Origin: Alphaproteobacteria bacterium
GTDB taxonomy: Bacteria; Bacteroidota; Bacteroidia; Bacteroidales; FEN-979
Length of the DNA stretch: 33,618 nt
Reading direction: 5' to 3'
Assembly: GCA_009928665.1 (NCBI GenBank)
Contig: SACF01000047.1
Span: 1 to 33,618, forward strand
The stretch's first letter is position 1; every line of letters starts with the position of its first letter. The position numbers were made by a program, and so were the translations under genes. The notes beneath the pieces were generated by a model, which saw nothing but the letters and a program-made list of their open reading frames with translations, did no database searches and was not told the origin of the DNA. Positions 1-8,480 of this stretch are shown piece by piece.

Positions 1-75
1 TATTCTTGCAAAGAACGTGTTATCAAAGCGAAACTAATTGTTTCTTATGATTATTACAAAACTTGTGTTGCATTA

Positions 76-125
76 ACTAATCGCTAATATCTAATCCCTT
101 CTATGAATTTTGAATTCATTTCCTG
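76..125. repeat. Degenerate intergenic repeat copy, left edge
   Basis: This stretch carries the words CTAATCGCTAATATCTAAT and CCCTTCTATGAATTTTGAAT, which recur in the array at 765-985. It is a single copy just downstream of the sulfur transporter gene at 127-666. I see no coding potential. Positions 1-75 show nothing I can name. Confidence 0.6.
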
Positions 126-126
126 C

Positions 127-666
127 CTATATCCAGTTTTTGCGGAAGAAATAGGCCAGTCCGTAAGCTGCGCCGAAGATGGCCATCATGGTTACGATTC
201 CGCCGAGCGATAGCACTGCCATGCCGCTGAGGGCCGAACCGCTGGTACATCCCCGGCCGAGCTGTGAACCCAGTCCGAAGAAGATTCCGCCCATCAGGGC
301 AAACGCCAGCCGGCGCCGGGAGGTGATCTTGGGACTGTGTTCTACTTTGAATTTCAAGCGGCCGGCAATTGCCCCCGAGAGAAATCCCCCGGCAATGACG
401 CCAAGCATCTGGAATACCAGCCAGTTCTTCATCGGCGATCCGGGATGTTCTTCCCGGTACTCCTTAAAGAATTTGGCATTTTCGGTGTAAGCGGGAGCGA
501 CTGCCGAAGTGCTGGCGACCACCGCGCTTTTAATGGCGCCCGAAGCGCCTAAGCCACGACCTGAAATAAAATTCGCGGCCAGCAGGACCAATCCGAGCAA
601 AACACCCCCGATGTAGGGGTTCAGATATCTGTTTTTCCGGGGAGCAGATGATGTTTCCATGCGCAT
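127..666 (-). CDS. YeeE/YedE-family sulfur transporter half-protein
   Basis: The 179-residue product has four or more hydrophobic segments (about residues 16-36, 83-103, 118-137 and 145-170) and the family signature GRGCTSGSALSGMAVLSLGG near residue 138. The Cys in that GCTSG loop is the kind that contacts thiosulfate in the YeeE/YedE (TsuA) family. About 180 aa is half the length of full TsuA. Many bacteria encode two such halves side by side, so a partner could lie just left of the window. It follows the polysulfide/thiosulfate reductase genes on the same strand after a 315-bp repeat-bearing gap, which suggests supply of an inorganic sulfur compound to that enzyme. The start could be residue 1 or the Met at residue 3. 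Family assignment is firm; the substrate is inferred. Confidence 0.82.
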   Translation of the reverse strand: MRMETSSAPRKNRYLNPYIGGVLLGLVLLAANFISGRGLGASGAIKSAVVASTSAVAPAYTENAKFFKEYREEHPGSPMKNWLVFQMLGVIAGGFLSGAIAGRLKFKVEHSPKITSRRRLAFALMGGIFFGLGSQLGRGCTSGSALSGMAVLSLGGIVTMMAIFGAAYGLAYFFRKNWI

Positions 667-764
667 TGATTGAATGACTGATTAATAAAATTGAGTGATT
701 GAGTGAATGACAATTGAAAATGGAAAATTGAAAATGGAAAACGGAAAATATAAAACTCCATTCC

Positions 765-985
765 CTATTTGCTATTCGCTGATCGCTAATCACTAATTTG
801 CATTTTGAATTATTGTTTTTCCCTAATCGCTAATCGCTGATCACTAATCACTAATTTGACCTTTGAATTAAAATCTTTTTCTCTATTCGCTAATCGCTGA
901 TATCTACTCCCTTCTTTGAATTTTGAATTAATATCTTTTTACCTATTCGCTAATCGCTGATATCTAATCCCTTCTTTAAATTTAA
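765..985. repeat. Array of about four degenerate ~60-bp repeats
   Basis: Between the reductase operon and the sulfur transporter, the words CTATTCGCTAATCGCTGAT, CACTAATTTG or TCTAATCCCTTCTTTGAAT and TTGAATTAATATCTTTTT recur four times (about 770-818, 820-880, 882-942, 943-985), with another copy at 76-125. Just upstream, 711-750 has a shorter iteration of AATTGAAAATGGAAA. The copies are diverged by several bases each, contain no conserved ORF and no evenly spaced unique spacers, so they are not a CRISPR array. They look like the low-complexity intergenic repeat families found in Bacteroidetes genomes. This accounts for the gene-free stretch 667-981. Confidence 0.7.
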
Positions 986-1923
986 TACAAGTACCTGCTC
1001 GCCTGTCCTGCATAAACCATGATGAATCTTAAAAACAGTCCGCCGATCAGCACCAGCGATGCGGTGATCAGAATGGGTATTTTGTAACCGAGTAATTCCA
1101 GTATTTCAAGAGCGGCAGGAAGCAGCAGTCCGAGGATGACGACAAATATCCAGAAAACCTCGGTATAGGGTCCCCCCAGGAACATATGGGCGGCGTCGAT
1201 CTGAACCTGTGTGCTGGCCAAAAAACCCATGAACATGTGGATGATCAGGAAAAGTTCGATTCCGATCATCATCAGGTCGATCCGGCTGAAAAGGATTCTT
1301 TCCGTATGGCTTTTTGACATCAACATGATCACAGCGGCGCCGGTGGAGAAACTCGATGCGAGAAACAACGGCCCCAGGATGCTCGTGTTCCATAAAGGCC
1401 GGGCGTTAAAGGCCGAAAGCAGGATACCGGTGTACACTCCGAGGATCACGGCCGAGATCAGCATGACCCAGGCCATAGCCGTCCGGTAACGGATAAACCA
1501 GGTTTCCCACTGGTTCAGGAATGCGAACCTCCAGTTCCAACCCGGTTTCAGCTCTTTCATCCAGGTGGCGATCCAGATGACCGACAGCGGGGTAATGACC
1601 ATCAGGGTCCAGGCTCCCCACGACATGGGTGATTCAAGCCGCAGGGTGAGGTAGAGTTGCCAGAAATAGGCCTTATGGTTCAGGTCGAGAAAAAGGGCGC
1701 CCAGACCAACGACCAACAGGAAGGGCGTCAGAAAGGGTGCCCACTTTACAGCAGCCGGGTACTCCTTTGCACGCCCCATGATATAATAAAGCGCCGCGAA
1801 AAAAAGTATTCCTGCCGCCACACCACCTACAAAAAGGTAGAGGGGGATCTGCCAATGCCAGATATGGAGGGTGGGATCCACCATCGGGTTCATGCGACCG
1901 CTAACGATAAGCTCTTCTCTCAT
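982..1923 (-). CDS. NrfD/PsrC-type membrane subunit of molybdenum sulfur reductase
   Basis: The 313-residue protein begins with a short cytoplasmic stretch and then runs through eight or nine hydrophobic segments (the first about residues 28-48, the last about 283-303). The entry sequence PTLHIWHWQIPLYLFVGGVA is typical of the NrfD/PsrC family, which anchors the catalytic and iron-sulfur subunits and exchanges electrons with the quinone pool. The gene starts 7 bp after the stop of the ferredoxin subunit, so the two are surely co-transcribed. No heme-binding motif is evident, as expected for NrfD-type anchors. Start chosen at 1923 for the tight spacing; the Met at residue 11 is an alternative. 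The complex could act on polysulfide, thiosulfate or tetrathionate; the sequence does not decide between them. Confidence 0.88.
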   Translation of the reverse strand: MREELIVSGRMNPMVDPTLHIWHWQIPLYLFVGGVAAGILFFAALYYIMGRAKEYPAAVKWAPFLTPFLLVVGLGALFLDLNHKAYFWQLYLTLRLESPMSWGAWTLMVITPLSVIWIATWMKELKPGWNWRFAFLNQWETWFIRYRTAMAWVMLISAVILGVYTGILLSAFNARPLWNTSILGPLFLASSFSTGAAVIMLMSKSHTERILFSRIDLMMIGIELFLIIHMFMGFLASTQVQIDAAHMFLGGPYTEVFWIFVVILGLLLPAALEILELLGYKIPILITASLVLIGGLFLRFIMVYAGQASRYLY

Positions 1924-1930
1924 GGCACAA

Positions 1931-2464
1931 TCAGATTAAAAAGTAAAGATTGGGATCGGTACCGGCTTCCGGGATGAGCCGTTTGAATTTTCTGCGCTTC
2001 AGTACCTGAGAAATTTCGCTTCGGGGATCGTCGGTATCTCCAAAATAGAGACATTTGGTAGGACATACAGCCACGCAGGCCGGGGACAAGCCCTCTTTTA
2101 CCCGGTGAATACAAAAGGTGCATTTATCGACGTAGCCTTTGGGATGCGGGTAGCGTGCATCGTAAGGGCACGACGAAATACATGCCCCGCAGCCAATACA
2201 CTTGTGCGGCGTCACCAGCACAATTCCACCGTAATCGTAATGACTGGCTCCGGTGGGGCAGCACCGTACACACGGGGAGTTGGTGCAATGATTGCACCGT
2301 TCCGACCGGATCTCCATTTCAAGTTGGGGATAGGTTCCGTCGTTCACCTCCACGATCCACTCGCGGCAATAACCGATCGGGACCTCATTCTCAGTCTGAC
2401 AGGCAACGACGCAATCGGCGCAGCCGACACACTTTTTGGTATCAATGGCCATGGCGAATCTCAT
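1931..2464 (-). CDS. Four-cluster ferredoxin subunit (PsrB/PhsB/TtrB type)
   Basis: This 177-aa protein has the repeated Cys motifs of the DMSO-reductase-family electron transfer subunit: CVGCADCVVAC near residue 12, CNHCTNSPCVRCCP near residue 57, CIGCGACISSCP near residue 89, then CTFCIHR with a later CVAVCP. These should bind four [4Fe-4S] clusters carrying electrons between the NrfD-type anchor and the molybdenum subunit. Its start codon overlaps the stop of the upstream catalytic subunit by 4 bp (ATGA at 2461-2464), which indicates translational coupling. It has no signal peptide of its own, consistent with export as a complex with its Tat-signal partner. Length fits the family (about 180-200 aa). 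Confidence 0.92.
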   Translation of the reverse strand: MRFAMAIDTKKCVGCADCVVACQTENEVPIGYCREWIVEVNDGTYPQLEMEIRSERCNHCTNSPCVRCCPTGASHYDYGGIVLVTPHKCIGCGACISSCPYDARYPHPKGYVDKCTFCIHRVKEGLSPACVAVCPTKCLYFGDTDDPRSEISQVLKRRKFKRLIPEAGTDPNLYFLI

Positions 2465-4704
2465 GCCTTCACCTCCATATTTGGATTCTCAGTAATGAAT
2501 GTTACAAAATTCCCGCGCATCCCGGTTCCGCCCATAATGGGATCGGTATGAACCCGGGAGATCAGCGCCGAATCGCTCACCCCTTTCCCAAAAGTCCGGG
2601 TGAGCCGTGAATCGGTATGACCAAACCCGTGGACGATATACACCGAATCCCAGCGAATCCGCTCGGTGATCCTGACCTTGGCCGGGAACGGAGTAATGAT
2701 ACCGTCCTGGTTTTTAAGCCACACCTCCTGGTCTTCTGTAAGCTGCCAGTTTGCGGCTACTTTGGGATTCACCCAGATCTTATTTTCCGGCATCAGGGCC
2801 GCCAGGTTGGGATTGTTCGACGTACGGCTGAAGGTATGGTTGGGAGCCCGGCCATAGATCAGGCGGTAAAATCCTTCGGGCGGTTCCTCGTGCGGCGTGT
2901 ACCTTGGCAACGGGTCAAAACCAGCCTGCTCCAATTGTGTCGAATAAAGCTCAATTTTTCCTGAAGGAGTGTCAAAAACCGGCGGATTCACATCCGAAAT
3001 ATAGAGGTCACCCGAAGTCCGTTCATATTTTTTCACCCCGAGGTGTTTCATCTCATCCAGCGATGAATCCATCCGCCGCAACTTGTAGTCAAGGAACTCC
3101 TCGAAGTCCTTCCAGTCGAACCAGGCGCCCAGCCCCATTTTTCGGGCAAGCTCGCGCGTGATCCACCAATCAGGCTTCGAATCGTATTTTGGTTCGGCAG
3201 CAGGCATCCGCAAGGCGATCACCGGTTCGCGGTGGTGGTCGTTGCGCAGTACATCGTAGCGTTCGAGATAGGTGCACTCCGGTAAAACCACATCGGCCCA
3301 GCCGGTGATCTCCATCGGCATGGTATCGATGACCACCAATAGTTCGAGATGCTGGATGGCTTCCAGGGTTTTCCGGGTGTCCGGCATGGTCATATTGAGG
3401 TTGCTGCCATTGACGATCCAGCCACGGTACTGGAAATCTTTCAGATTCCCGGGAATCGAGCCATCGACGATCGCGTTGGCCAGCGGAAGATCGGTAAAGG
3501 GGTACAGATCGCCGAGTACGTCGCGCCACGATTTCCTGACCGGAGGGAAGAGGGGATGCGGATATTCGGGAATCTCGCGCGCCTCAGGAAGGTAAAACCC
3601 GCCCCGGCGTCCCCAGGAGCCCAGAAGGGCATTGAGAATGGCAATGGCCCGTGAACGCTGGGTGTCATCGCCGTACCAGGTGACATGCCGTCCCGGGTGG
3701 ACGATCACTGCCGGTGCGGCATTGGCCATCTCTTTCGCCGTTTCCCGGATCCGGTTGGGGTCAAGCGTGGTAATTCCATAAGCCCATTCGGGAGAAAAAG
3801 GCTGAATATATTCCTTTAGTTTGTCAAACCCGATCGTGTATTTTTCGACATAATCCTTGTCGTACCAACCCTTGTTGATGATGACATGAATCCAGGCTAA
3901 CAGCAAGGCGATATCGGTAGCAGGTTTGATGGGCAGCCAGAATTTCGATTTTGCAGCCACCGTCGAAAACCGGGGATCGACGGTGATGATCGTTGCTCCG
4001 CGGTCGATGGCATCCGCCATCTCCTGAACCTGTGTATTATGCATATTTTCGCCCAGGTGGCTTCCGATCAACACCAGGCAGCGTGTATCCCGGATATCAA
4101 GCGGTTCGGGTGATTCAAGTCCGGATCCGAAGGTCAGGCTGAATGCAGTTTCGCGCGGACCTTTACATTGGGCATGCGAAGGACCGGCAATGGCGTCGGA
4201 ACCATACGCTTTCATCAGCGTGGTCAACAATTTCCCTCCCGATCCGTGTGTTATCAGGGCAACCGTCTCGGGACCATAAACTTTCGAAATATAATCCAGT
4301 TTCCGGGCCACGTATTCGAGCGCTTCATCCCACGATGCCCGCTTGAATGACTGTTTGCCCTTGGGACCCGTTCGGATCAGCGGGGTTTTGAGCCGGTCCT
4401 GGTCATAGTAACTTCCCACACCGCCGGTTCCGCGCGGACACAGCCGGCCGTTGCAATGGGGATCATTCTCATTGCCAATGATCTTCCAGATCTCTCCCCG
4501 GTCGTTCTTATAAACCCATCCGGCACATTTCCAGAAACAGATTTCGCAATAGGTGGGGGTTCTGTGAAGAAAATCCGCTCCCGCTGAGCCTTTGCCCGCC
4601 TCCTGCCCCCGTACCGAAGGCGTGCTGCCACTCAGGCCGATTCCCCCGAGAACGACTCCTCCGGCGCTTAAAGCTGAGATCTTAATGAAATTTCTTCGGT
4701 TCAT
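2461..4704 (-). CDS. Molybdopterin oxidoreductase catalytic subunit, polysulfide/thiosulfate reductase type
   Basis: The 747-residue protein starts with a Tat signal (MNRRNFIKISALSAGG, twin Arg at 3-4), so the enzyme should act outside the cytoplasmic membrane. The N-terminal [4Fe-4S] ligands are C53, C56, C60 and C89, followed by the CPRG signature. C180 in SHAQCKGPRE lies where PsrA/PhsA-type enzymes have the Cys that ligates molybdenum. Domains proceed as usual: cluster domain to about 110, two molybdopterin-binding domains, then the dinucleotide-binding C-terminal domain from about 610. It leads the operon with the ferredoxin and NrfD subunits. The Cys ligand and lack of a cytochrome partner favour polysulfide, thiosulfate or tetrathionate over nitrate; the exact substrate cannot be read from sequence alone. 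Confidence 0.9.
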   Translation of the reverse strand: MNRRNFIKISALSAGGVVLGGIGLSGSTPSVRGQEAGKGSAGADFLHRTPTYCEICFWKCAGWVYKNDRGEIWKIIGNENDPHCNGRLCPRGTGGVGSYYDQDRLKTPLIRTGPKGKQSFKRASWDEALEYVARKLDYISKVYGPETVALITHGSGGKLLTTLMKAYGSDAIAGPSHAQCKGPRETAFSLTFGSGLESPEPLDIRDTRCLVLIGSHLGENMHNTQVQEMADAIDRGATIITVDPRFSTVAAKSKFWLPIKPATDIALLLAWIHVIINKGWYDKDYVEKYTIGFDKLKEYIQPFSPEWAYGITTLDPNRIRETAKEMANAAPAVIVHPGRHVTWYGDDTQRSRAIAILNALLGSWGRRGGFYLPEAREIPEYPHPLFPPVRKSWRDVLGDLYPFTDLPLANAIVDGSIPGNLKDFQYRGWIVNGSNLNMTMPDTRKTLEAIQHLELLVVIDTMPMEITGWADVVLPECTYLERYDVLRNDHHREPVIALRMPAAEPKYDSKPDWWITRELARKMGLGAWFDWKDFEEFLDYKLRRMDSSLDEMKHLGVKKYERTSGDLYISDVNPPVFDTPSGKIELYSTQLEQAGFDPLPRYTPHEEPPEGFYRLIYGRAPNHTFSRTSNNPNLAALMPENKIWVNPKVAANWQLTEDQEVWLKNQDGIITPFPAKVRITERIRWDSVYIVHGFGHTDSRLTRTFGKGVSDSALISRVHTDPIMGGTGMRGNFVTFITENPNMEVKA

Positions 4705-5113
4705 GCATCAAACTGTTTTGGATTCCTGAAATACCACTCCCTGTATCATCAATCTTTCAAACCCCGGATTCTCCGCCGGTCAATGAATATCGCATAAAAG
4801 GTGAAAACTGAAAGAGATGAAAAGAGGCACGGGAAGGCTTGATTTTATAAATCTATAAATATATTTATTTCGATATGACAAAAATAAAAAAAATCCTGAA
4901 ACAAATGTATAATTTCGTAGTAAATTATCTATTTTGATAATCGCATAACGACGGGTGATATTTTTTGAGATAATCCTTGTGCAAATGAATATAAAAATAT
5001 TCACTTGAAACTGCCATGACCGATCAGTAATAAAAGGCAGATGATACTGTTTTTCAGGAAATTCCCTGTGAAAGAAATGACAAATCCATCAAAGAATAAA
5101 AGTTTTAACCCGG
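4705..5113. other. AT-rich divergent intergenic region
   Basis: This 409-bp gap separates the reductase operon (minus) from the P-loop NTPase gene (plus). It is much more AT-rich than both neighbours, especially 4845-4990. On the minus strand, 4902-4909 reads TACATTTG and 4879-4886 reads TATTTTTG; both fit the Bacteroidetes -7 element TAnnTTTG and point at the reductase operon, but neither has a clear TTG at the proper distance. I see no convincing ORF or RNA gene. Confidence 0.4.
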
Positions 5114-5674
5114 ATGAAATCTGAACCTGCATCACGATATTTCCGTAACTATCTCCTTGTAAGCGGCTCGGGGAAAAAGGTTGGCAAAACCTACCTTGCA
5201 ACGGCGCTGATCCGGAAATTTTCGTTACAGTTTCCTGTGACAGGATTAAAGATCTCTCCCCATATTCATGATGATCCGGGCGATGCGGTATTGATTACCC
5301 ATGAAGAAAATCGGTTCAGAATATACCGGGAATACGCACCCCATCGCAAAAACAGCGGACAGTATCTGGAAGCCGGCGCATCAAAGGCTTTTTTCATGGA
5401 AACCGGCGACGAGAACCTGGCCGAAGCTTTTGATTATTTCAACAGGTGCTGTAATCCTGAAAACAGCGCCGTGATCTGCGAGTCGGGTGCACTGGGCAGC
5501 ATCATCAGGCCTGCCATTCACATTCATATTACAGACATGCGGGAAGTCCGGTCCGGTAAAAACCTCGTTTGGCAAAAAAAAGCGGACCTAGTGTTACCGG
5601 CCCGCGATTTTGACACTGAAAAAGTCTTAAACAGCATTTCCCTTCATGACCAGGGTTGGACCCTTTCGGGGTAA
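5114..5674 (+). CDS. P-loop NTPase of MobB/BioD-like type
   Basis: The 186-aa protein opens with a beta strand and a nucleotide-binding loop, VSGSGKKVGKTYLATALI at about residues 16-33. The GKKVGKT form resembles the variant Walker A of the MinD/BioD/MobB group. An acidic second motif (ICESGALGS, about residues 120-128) could be the switch region. It lies divergent from the molybdenum enzyme operon. MobB aids attachment of the guanine nucleotide to molybdopterin, so a role in cofactor supply is an attractive guess, but the protein is short of other MobB hallmarks and could be another dethiobiotin-synthetase-like NTPase. A hairpin GGGGTA-AAGG-TACCCC (5668-5683) overlaps its stop codon. Confidence 0.6.
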   Translation: MKSEPASRYFRNYLLVSGSGKKVGKTYLATALIRKFSLQFPVTGLKISPHIHDDPGDAVLITHEENRFRIYREYAPHRKNSGQYLEAGASKAFFMETGDENLAEAFDYFNRCCNPENSAVICESGALGSIIRPAIHIHITDMREVRSGKNLVWQKKADLVLPARDFDTEKVLNSISLHDQGWTLSG

Positions 5675-5701
5675 AGGTACCCCGTCGGGGTGGGCGGATG
5701 C

Positions 5702-6433
5702 TTAGCACCCCCCCGGTCCTGTTTCATGCGGAGTGGTGACGATGGCATTGAACTCTTCCTGTGAAATGTATTGCGGGGTGTATGATCCGCCCATGAAGAG
5801 AATATTGGCATAAAACGAACGCAGGTGGTTTCGTGAACCGCGCATCAGGTTATTCATTACCACGATGATATCAGGATTATCCGTTACCAGAAGGTCCTCG
5901 TGGAGGTCGTGAATATCGAGATCTTCGATGGTGGCGCCGACTATCAAACCGTTCAACAGTGAGGCCGAACCCTGGGCCACCAGTGTATTGTACAGTGCCT
6001 GAAGGACAGGATTGGTAAAAGTACCGGTTACATGACCGGCTGCCGGGTCTGTAATATTGTATCGCACCAGCAGTGCCTTTACAGCCCCCGTGTGTCTCAG
6101 TTCGCTTTTCGCAATATTACGGAAGATGGGCTTTGTATACATTGCCGAGAGCGCCAGGTAAACATCATGTGCCAGGTATTCCTCTTCACGAAGAAAAATC
6201 AGGGCGGCTTCCTCCTCCGGACTGATCGCGGACGGAGGTATCGAATCGAGGCAGCAGCCTGCCGACGGCACAGAATCCGTATAGGTATATCCAAGCATCG
6301 CCTCTTTGGCGGCGGGATCATCCGCAGGTGCAGCCGGATTTTCATCTTTGCTGCACGCGGTAAGAGTTAAAATCATCATGGCTGTTCCAAGCATCAGGTT
6401 AATGCCCTTTCCGGTGATTGCAGTTGTTTTCAT
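5702..6433 (-). CDS. DUF2202 ferritin-like lipoprotein
   Basis: This 243-aa protein has a lipoprotein signal ending at C27 (ILTLTACSKD), so the mature protein is tethered to a membrane outside the cytoplasm. Residues about 75-235 form a DUF2202 domain with the characteristic helices LREEEYLAHDVYLAL and IAKSELRHTGAVKALL. The Glu/His pairs resemble those of ferritin-like di-metal four-helix proteins, so metal binding is likely although no activity is established for the family. Its 3' end faces the P-loop NTPase gene convergently with 27 bp between them. A -7 like element lies at 6486-6493. Family call is confident; function unknown. Confidence 0.85.
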   Translation of the reverse strand: MKTTAITGKGINLMLGTAMMILTLTACSKDENPAAPADDPAAKEAMLGYTYTDSVPSAGCCLDSIPPSAISPEEEAALIFLREEEYLAHDVYLALSAMYTKPIFRNIAKSELRHTGAVKALLVRYNITDPAAGHVTGTFTNPVLQALYNTLVAQGSASLLNGLIVGATIEDLDIHDLHEDLLVTDNPDIIVVMNNLMRGSRNHLRSFYANILFMGGSYTPQYISQEEFNAIVTTPHETGPGGC

Positions 6434-6485
6434 AATTCAGATTGATTTAGTGATTAGACAATTTTGCGAATGCATTCATCGGAGA

Positions 6486-6493
6486 CAAAAGTA
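6486..6493 (-). promoter_or_regulatory. Candidate -7 element for the DUF2202 gene
   Basis: On the minus strand this reads TACTTTTG, an exact match to the Bacteroidetes -7 consensus TAnnTTTG, about 50 bp before the start codon at 6433. I do not see a TTG at the usual 19-21 bp upstream, so the call rests on the -7 element and position. Confidence 0.4.
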
Positions 6494-6569
6494 TACCCAT
6501 ATATCAATCTAAATATTACGATATTTTATAATTATCTTATAAGTTTTTACACAATAGATGGTATGAACC

Positions 6570-6585
6570 CCAGGGCAAGCCCTGG
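6570..6585. repeat. Short perfect inverted repeat
   Basis: CCAGGGC-AA-GCCCTGG is a 7-bp perfect dyad within the gap between the DUF2202 gene and the MFS gene. It is GC-rich in an otherwise AT-rich stretch and has no adjacent T-run, so it is more likely a small dispersed palindromic element than a terminator. The rest of 6434-6769 holds the two promoters listed and nothing else I can support. Confidence 0.45.
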
Positions 6586-6719
6586 ACCCAGGTTCCGCCC
6601 CAAGGTATAGTCATTCAGAGCGTTTTGTCGGTCTTCGCTTAAACAGTCCATGATGATTTCAGGATCGGTGATCGAAGCCGGAAACTGGAAATTTTTCGAT
6701 GTACTCGTTGGTTTATAAT

Positions 6720-6749
6720 TTGGGGTTAATTATGGATTCCCTACCTTTG
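6720..6749 (+). promoter_or_regulatory. Bacteroidetes-type promoter of the MFS gene
   Basis: TTG at 6720-6722 and TACCTTTG at 6742-6749 are separated by 19 bp, which matches the Bacteroidetes sigma-ABfr promoter (TTTG, 19-21 bp, TAnnTTTG). Transcription should begin near 6755, leaving a very short leader before the start codon at 6770. This is the best-formed promoter I see in the window. Confidence 0.65.
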
Positions 6750-6769
6750 CAGTTCATTTCCCTCCTCTC

Positions 6770-8071
6770 ATGCCCCGCCGCCTGCTCCCTGCCGATCTTA
6801 CCGCTTTCCTGGATATGTTTGCCTCGCTCCGGTCGCGTAATTACCGGATCTATTTCATCGGCCAGGGGGTGTCGCTCATCGGGACGTGGATGCAGACGGT
6901 GGCCTTGAGCTGGCTGGTATACAGGCTCACCGGGTCGGTCTTCCTCCTGGGGGTGATCGGCTTCACCAGCCAGATCCCCACGTTCGTGATGGCTCCTTTC
7001 ACGGGGGTGATCAGTGACCGCTACAACCGGCTTACGATCCTGAAGCTGACCCAGTTCTTTTTTATGGTGCAGTCGCTAGCCATGGCGTTGCTGGTGCTTT
7101 TTAAAGTAGTCGAGCCCTGGCACATTGTCGTGCTGAGCATCATCTTCGGCGTCATCAGCGCCTTTGATGCCCCGGCCCGGCAATCACTTGTCATGGACCT
7201 CATCGATGACAAAGCATACGTAGGCAACGCCATTGCACTGAATTCGGCCATCTTCAACGGCGCCCGGCTGATCGGCCCGGCGGTGGCGGGGATCGTCATC
7301 GCCATCGTTGGTGAAGGGATCTGCTTCCTGATCAACTCCGTCAGCTTCATCGCCGTACTCCTCGCCCTGACGCTGATACGCATCGCGGTGAAGCAGGAGT
7401 CGTCAGGACCTGCCGGTTTCCGGGAGAGTCTCGGGGAAGGGGTCCGTTACACCTTTAACTCCGTCCCTATCCGGATGCTGATCCTCCTGTTGGCGGCGAT
7501 GAGTCTGGTAGGGTTGTCGTATATTGTCCTCCTACCGGCGTATGCGAAGGAGATCCTGCACGGGGGCTCGGAGACACTGGGATACCTGATGTCGGCCATG
7601 GGGGCAGGGGCCCTGGCAGGCGCGCTCACGATGGCTGCCCGGAAATCGGTTTTCGGCCTCACTCGGATCATCGCCTACGGCGTTATCCTGATGGGACTTT
7701 CGATCGCGCTGGCCTCCTTTTCAGCACGGCTTTACCTCTCGATGATCTTCTTCTTCTTCACCGGCCTGACGATGATCATGACGCTGTCGGCCATCAACAC
7801 CATGCTTCAGACCATTTCCGACGAGGACAAACGCGGACGTGTCATGAGCTTCTATGCCATGGCCCTGATGGGTGCTTCTCCTATCGGTAACCTCGTCGCA
7901 GGCTCCATTGCCAGCGGCATCGGCGTGGAGTGGACGATGCTGATCGCCGGGGCAATAACCCTGCTGTCGGGGATCTGGTTCACCCTGAACCGCAAGTCCC
8001 TCCGCCAGTACATCCGGCCCATTTACGTCAGCAAGGGCATCCTGCGGTCACTGCCGCATGATGTAGGGTGA
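6770..8071 (+). CDS. MFS exporter (MFS_3/EntS-like)
   Basis: The 433-residue protein is a 12-helix major facilitator. Residues 18-60 (FASLRSRNYRIYFIGQGVSL) are the typical start of the MFS_3 group that contains EntS and macrolide exporters, and VISDRYNRLTILK near residue 82 is the conserved A-motif loop between helices 2 and 3. The second half begins around residue 225 (FNSVPIRMLILLLAAMSLVG). It would export a small molecule with proton antiport from the inner membrane. It stands alone with its own promoter at 6720-6749. Its high GC content resembles the reductase operon and contrasts with everything to the right of 8430. Substrate cannot be told. Confidence 0.85.
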   Translation: MPRRLLPADLTAFLDMFASLRSRNYRIYFIGQGVSLIGTWMQTVALSWLVYRLTGSVFLLGVIGFTSQIPTFVMAPFTGVISDRYNRLTILKLTQFFFMVQSLAMALLVLFKVVEPWHIVVLSIIFGVISAFDAPARQSLVMDLIDDKAYVGNAIALNSAIFNGARLIGPAVAGIVIAIVGEGICFLINSVSFIAVLLALTLIRIAVKQESSGPAGFRESLGEGVRYTFNSVPIRMLILLLAAMSLVGLSYIVLLPAYAKEILHGGSETLGYLMSAMGAGALAGALTMAARKSVFGLTRIIAYGVILMGLSIALASFSARLYLSMIFFFFTGLTMIMTLSAINTMLQTISDEDKRGRVMSFYAMALMGASPIGNLVAGSIASGIGVEWTMLIAGAITLLSGIWFTLNRKSLRQYIRPIYVSKGILRSLPHDVG

Positions 8072-8366
8072 GGTAGCTGGGAGCAGGGAGCACGGGGTAG
8101 GGTGCCCGGCTCCGAATGAACCACTCCCTGGTAGCCCTTAAAAGCCGAGTCCCCTTATCTTTTTATCCTAAAGAAGAATGTAATGATCCGTCGGTTAATT
8201 TAGCAGATGCCCTGTGCGCTCTGCTGGGTGGTGTACTGCATCGTCTCGTTCGATTGGCAAAAAGTGCCAAAATTCAGAGAAATTAGGGAATTCAAATGGA
8301 AATGAGAAAAGGTTTTTTCGTTTTTCGTTTTTCCGAAATGCTGAAAACAAGTTTTCGGGTTTCTTC

Positions 8367-8393
8367 AAAACAAAAAACGCCGCTAATGCGGCG
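8367..8393 (-). terminator. Intrinsic terminator of the tRNA-Ser gene
   Basis: CGCCGC-TAAT-GCGGCG (8378-8393) forms a perfect 6-bp stem, and on the minus strand it is followed by a run of T (complement of 8367-8377). It lies 10 bp beyond the 3' end of the tRNA fragment on the same strand, so it is the original terminator of that tRNA gene, left on the chromosome side of the integration point. Confidence 0.8.
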
Positions 8394-8403
8394 GATTTTG
8401 ATT

Positions 8404-8428
8404 TGCGGAGAGACTGGGATTCGAACCC
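8404..8428 (-). other. 3' fragment of a tRNA-Ser gene: island attachment site
   Basis: Read on the minus strand this is GGGTTCGAATCCCAG followed by TCTCTCCGCA, that is the T-loop, the 3' half of the T stem and the acceptor strand of a tRNA. The acceptor end with discriminator G fits tRNA-Ser. The 5' side is cut off: the bases before the T loop no longer pair with the 3' T-stem strand beyond three G-C pairs, and no anticodon arm follows in the next 100 bp. Such a stub with the tRNA's own terminator is the typical attachment-site copy left on one side of an element integrated by a tyrosine recombinase. The element therefore lies to the right; the rebuilt full tRNA should be at its other end, outside the window. 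Confidence 0.75.
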
Positions 8429-8480
8429 CTATCATAAACCGCTAAGAAATAAAGGTATTTAACTTGGTTGGGCTTTTTAG

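Noticed and set aside
765..985. CRISPR array
   Set aside because: Repeat units are diverged and not separated by unique spacers of uniform length, and no cas gene is in the window.
5660..5692. Bidirectional terminator between the P-loop NTPase and DUF2202 genes
   Set aside because: GGGGTA-AAGG-TACCCC and CCCC-GTC-GGGG compete for the same bases and no T-run follows on either strand.
8214..8462. An 82-codon plus-strand frame across the tRNA stub
   Set aside because: It reads through the tRNA-Ser fragment and its terminator in antisense and has composition unlike a protein.
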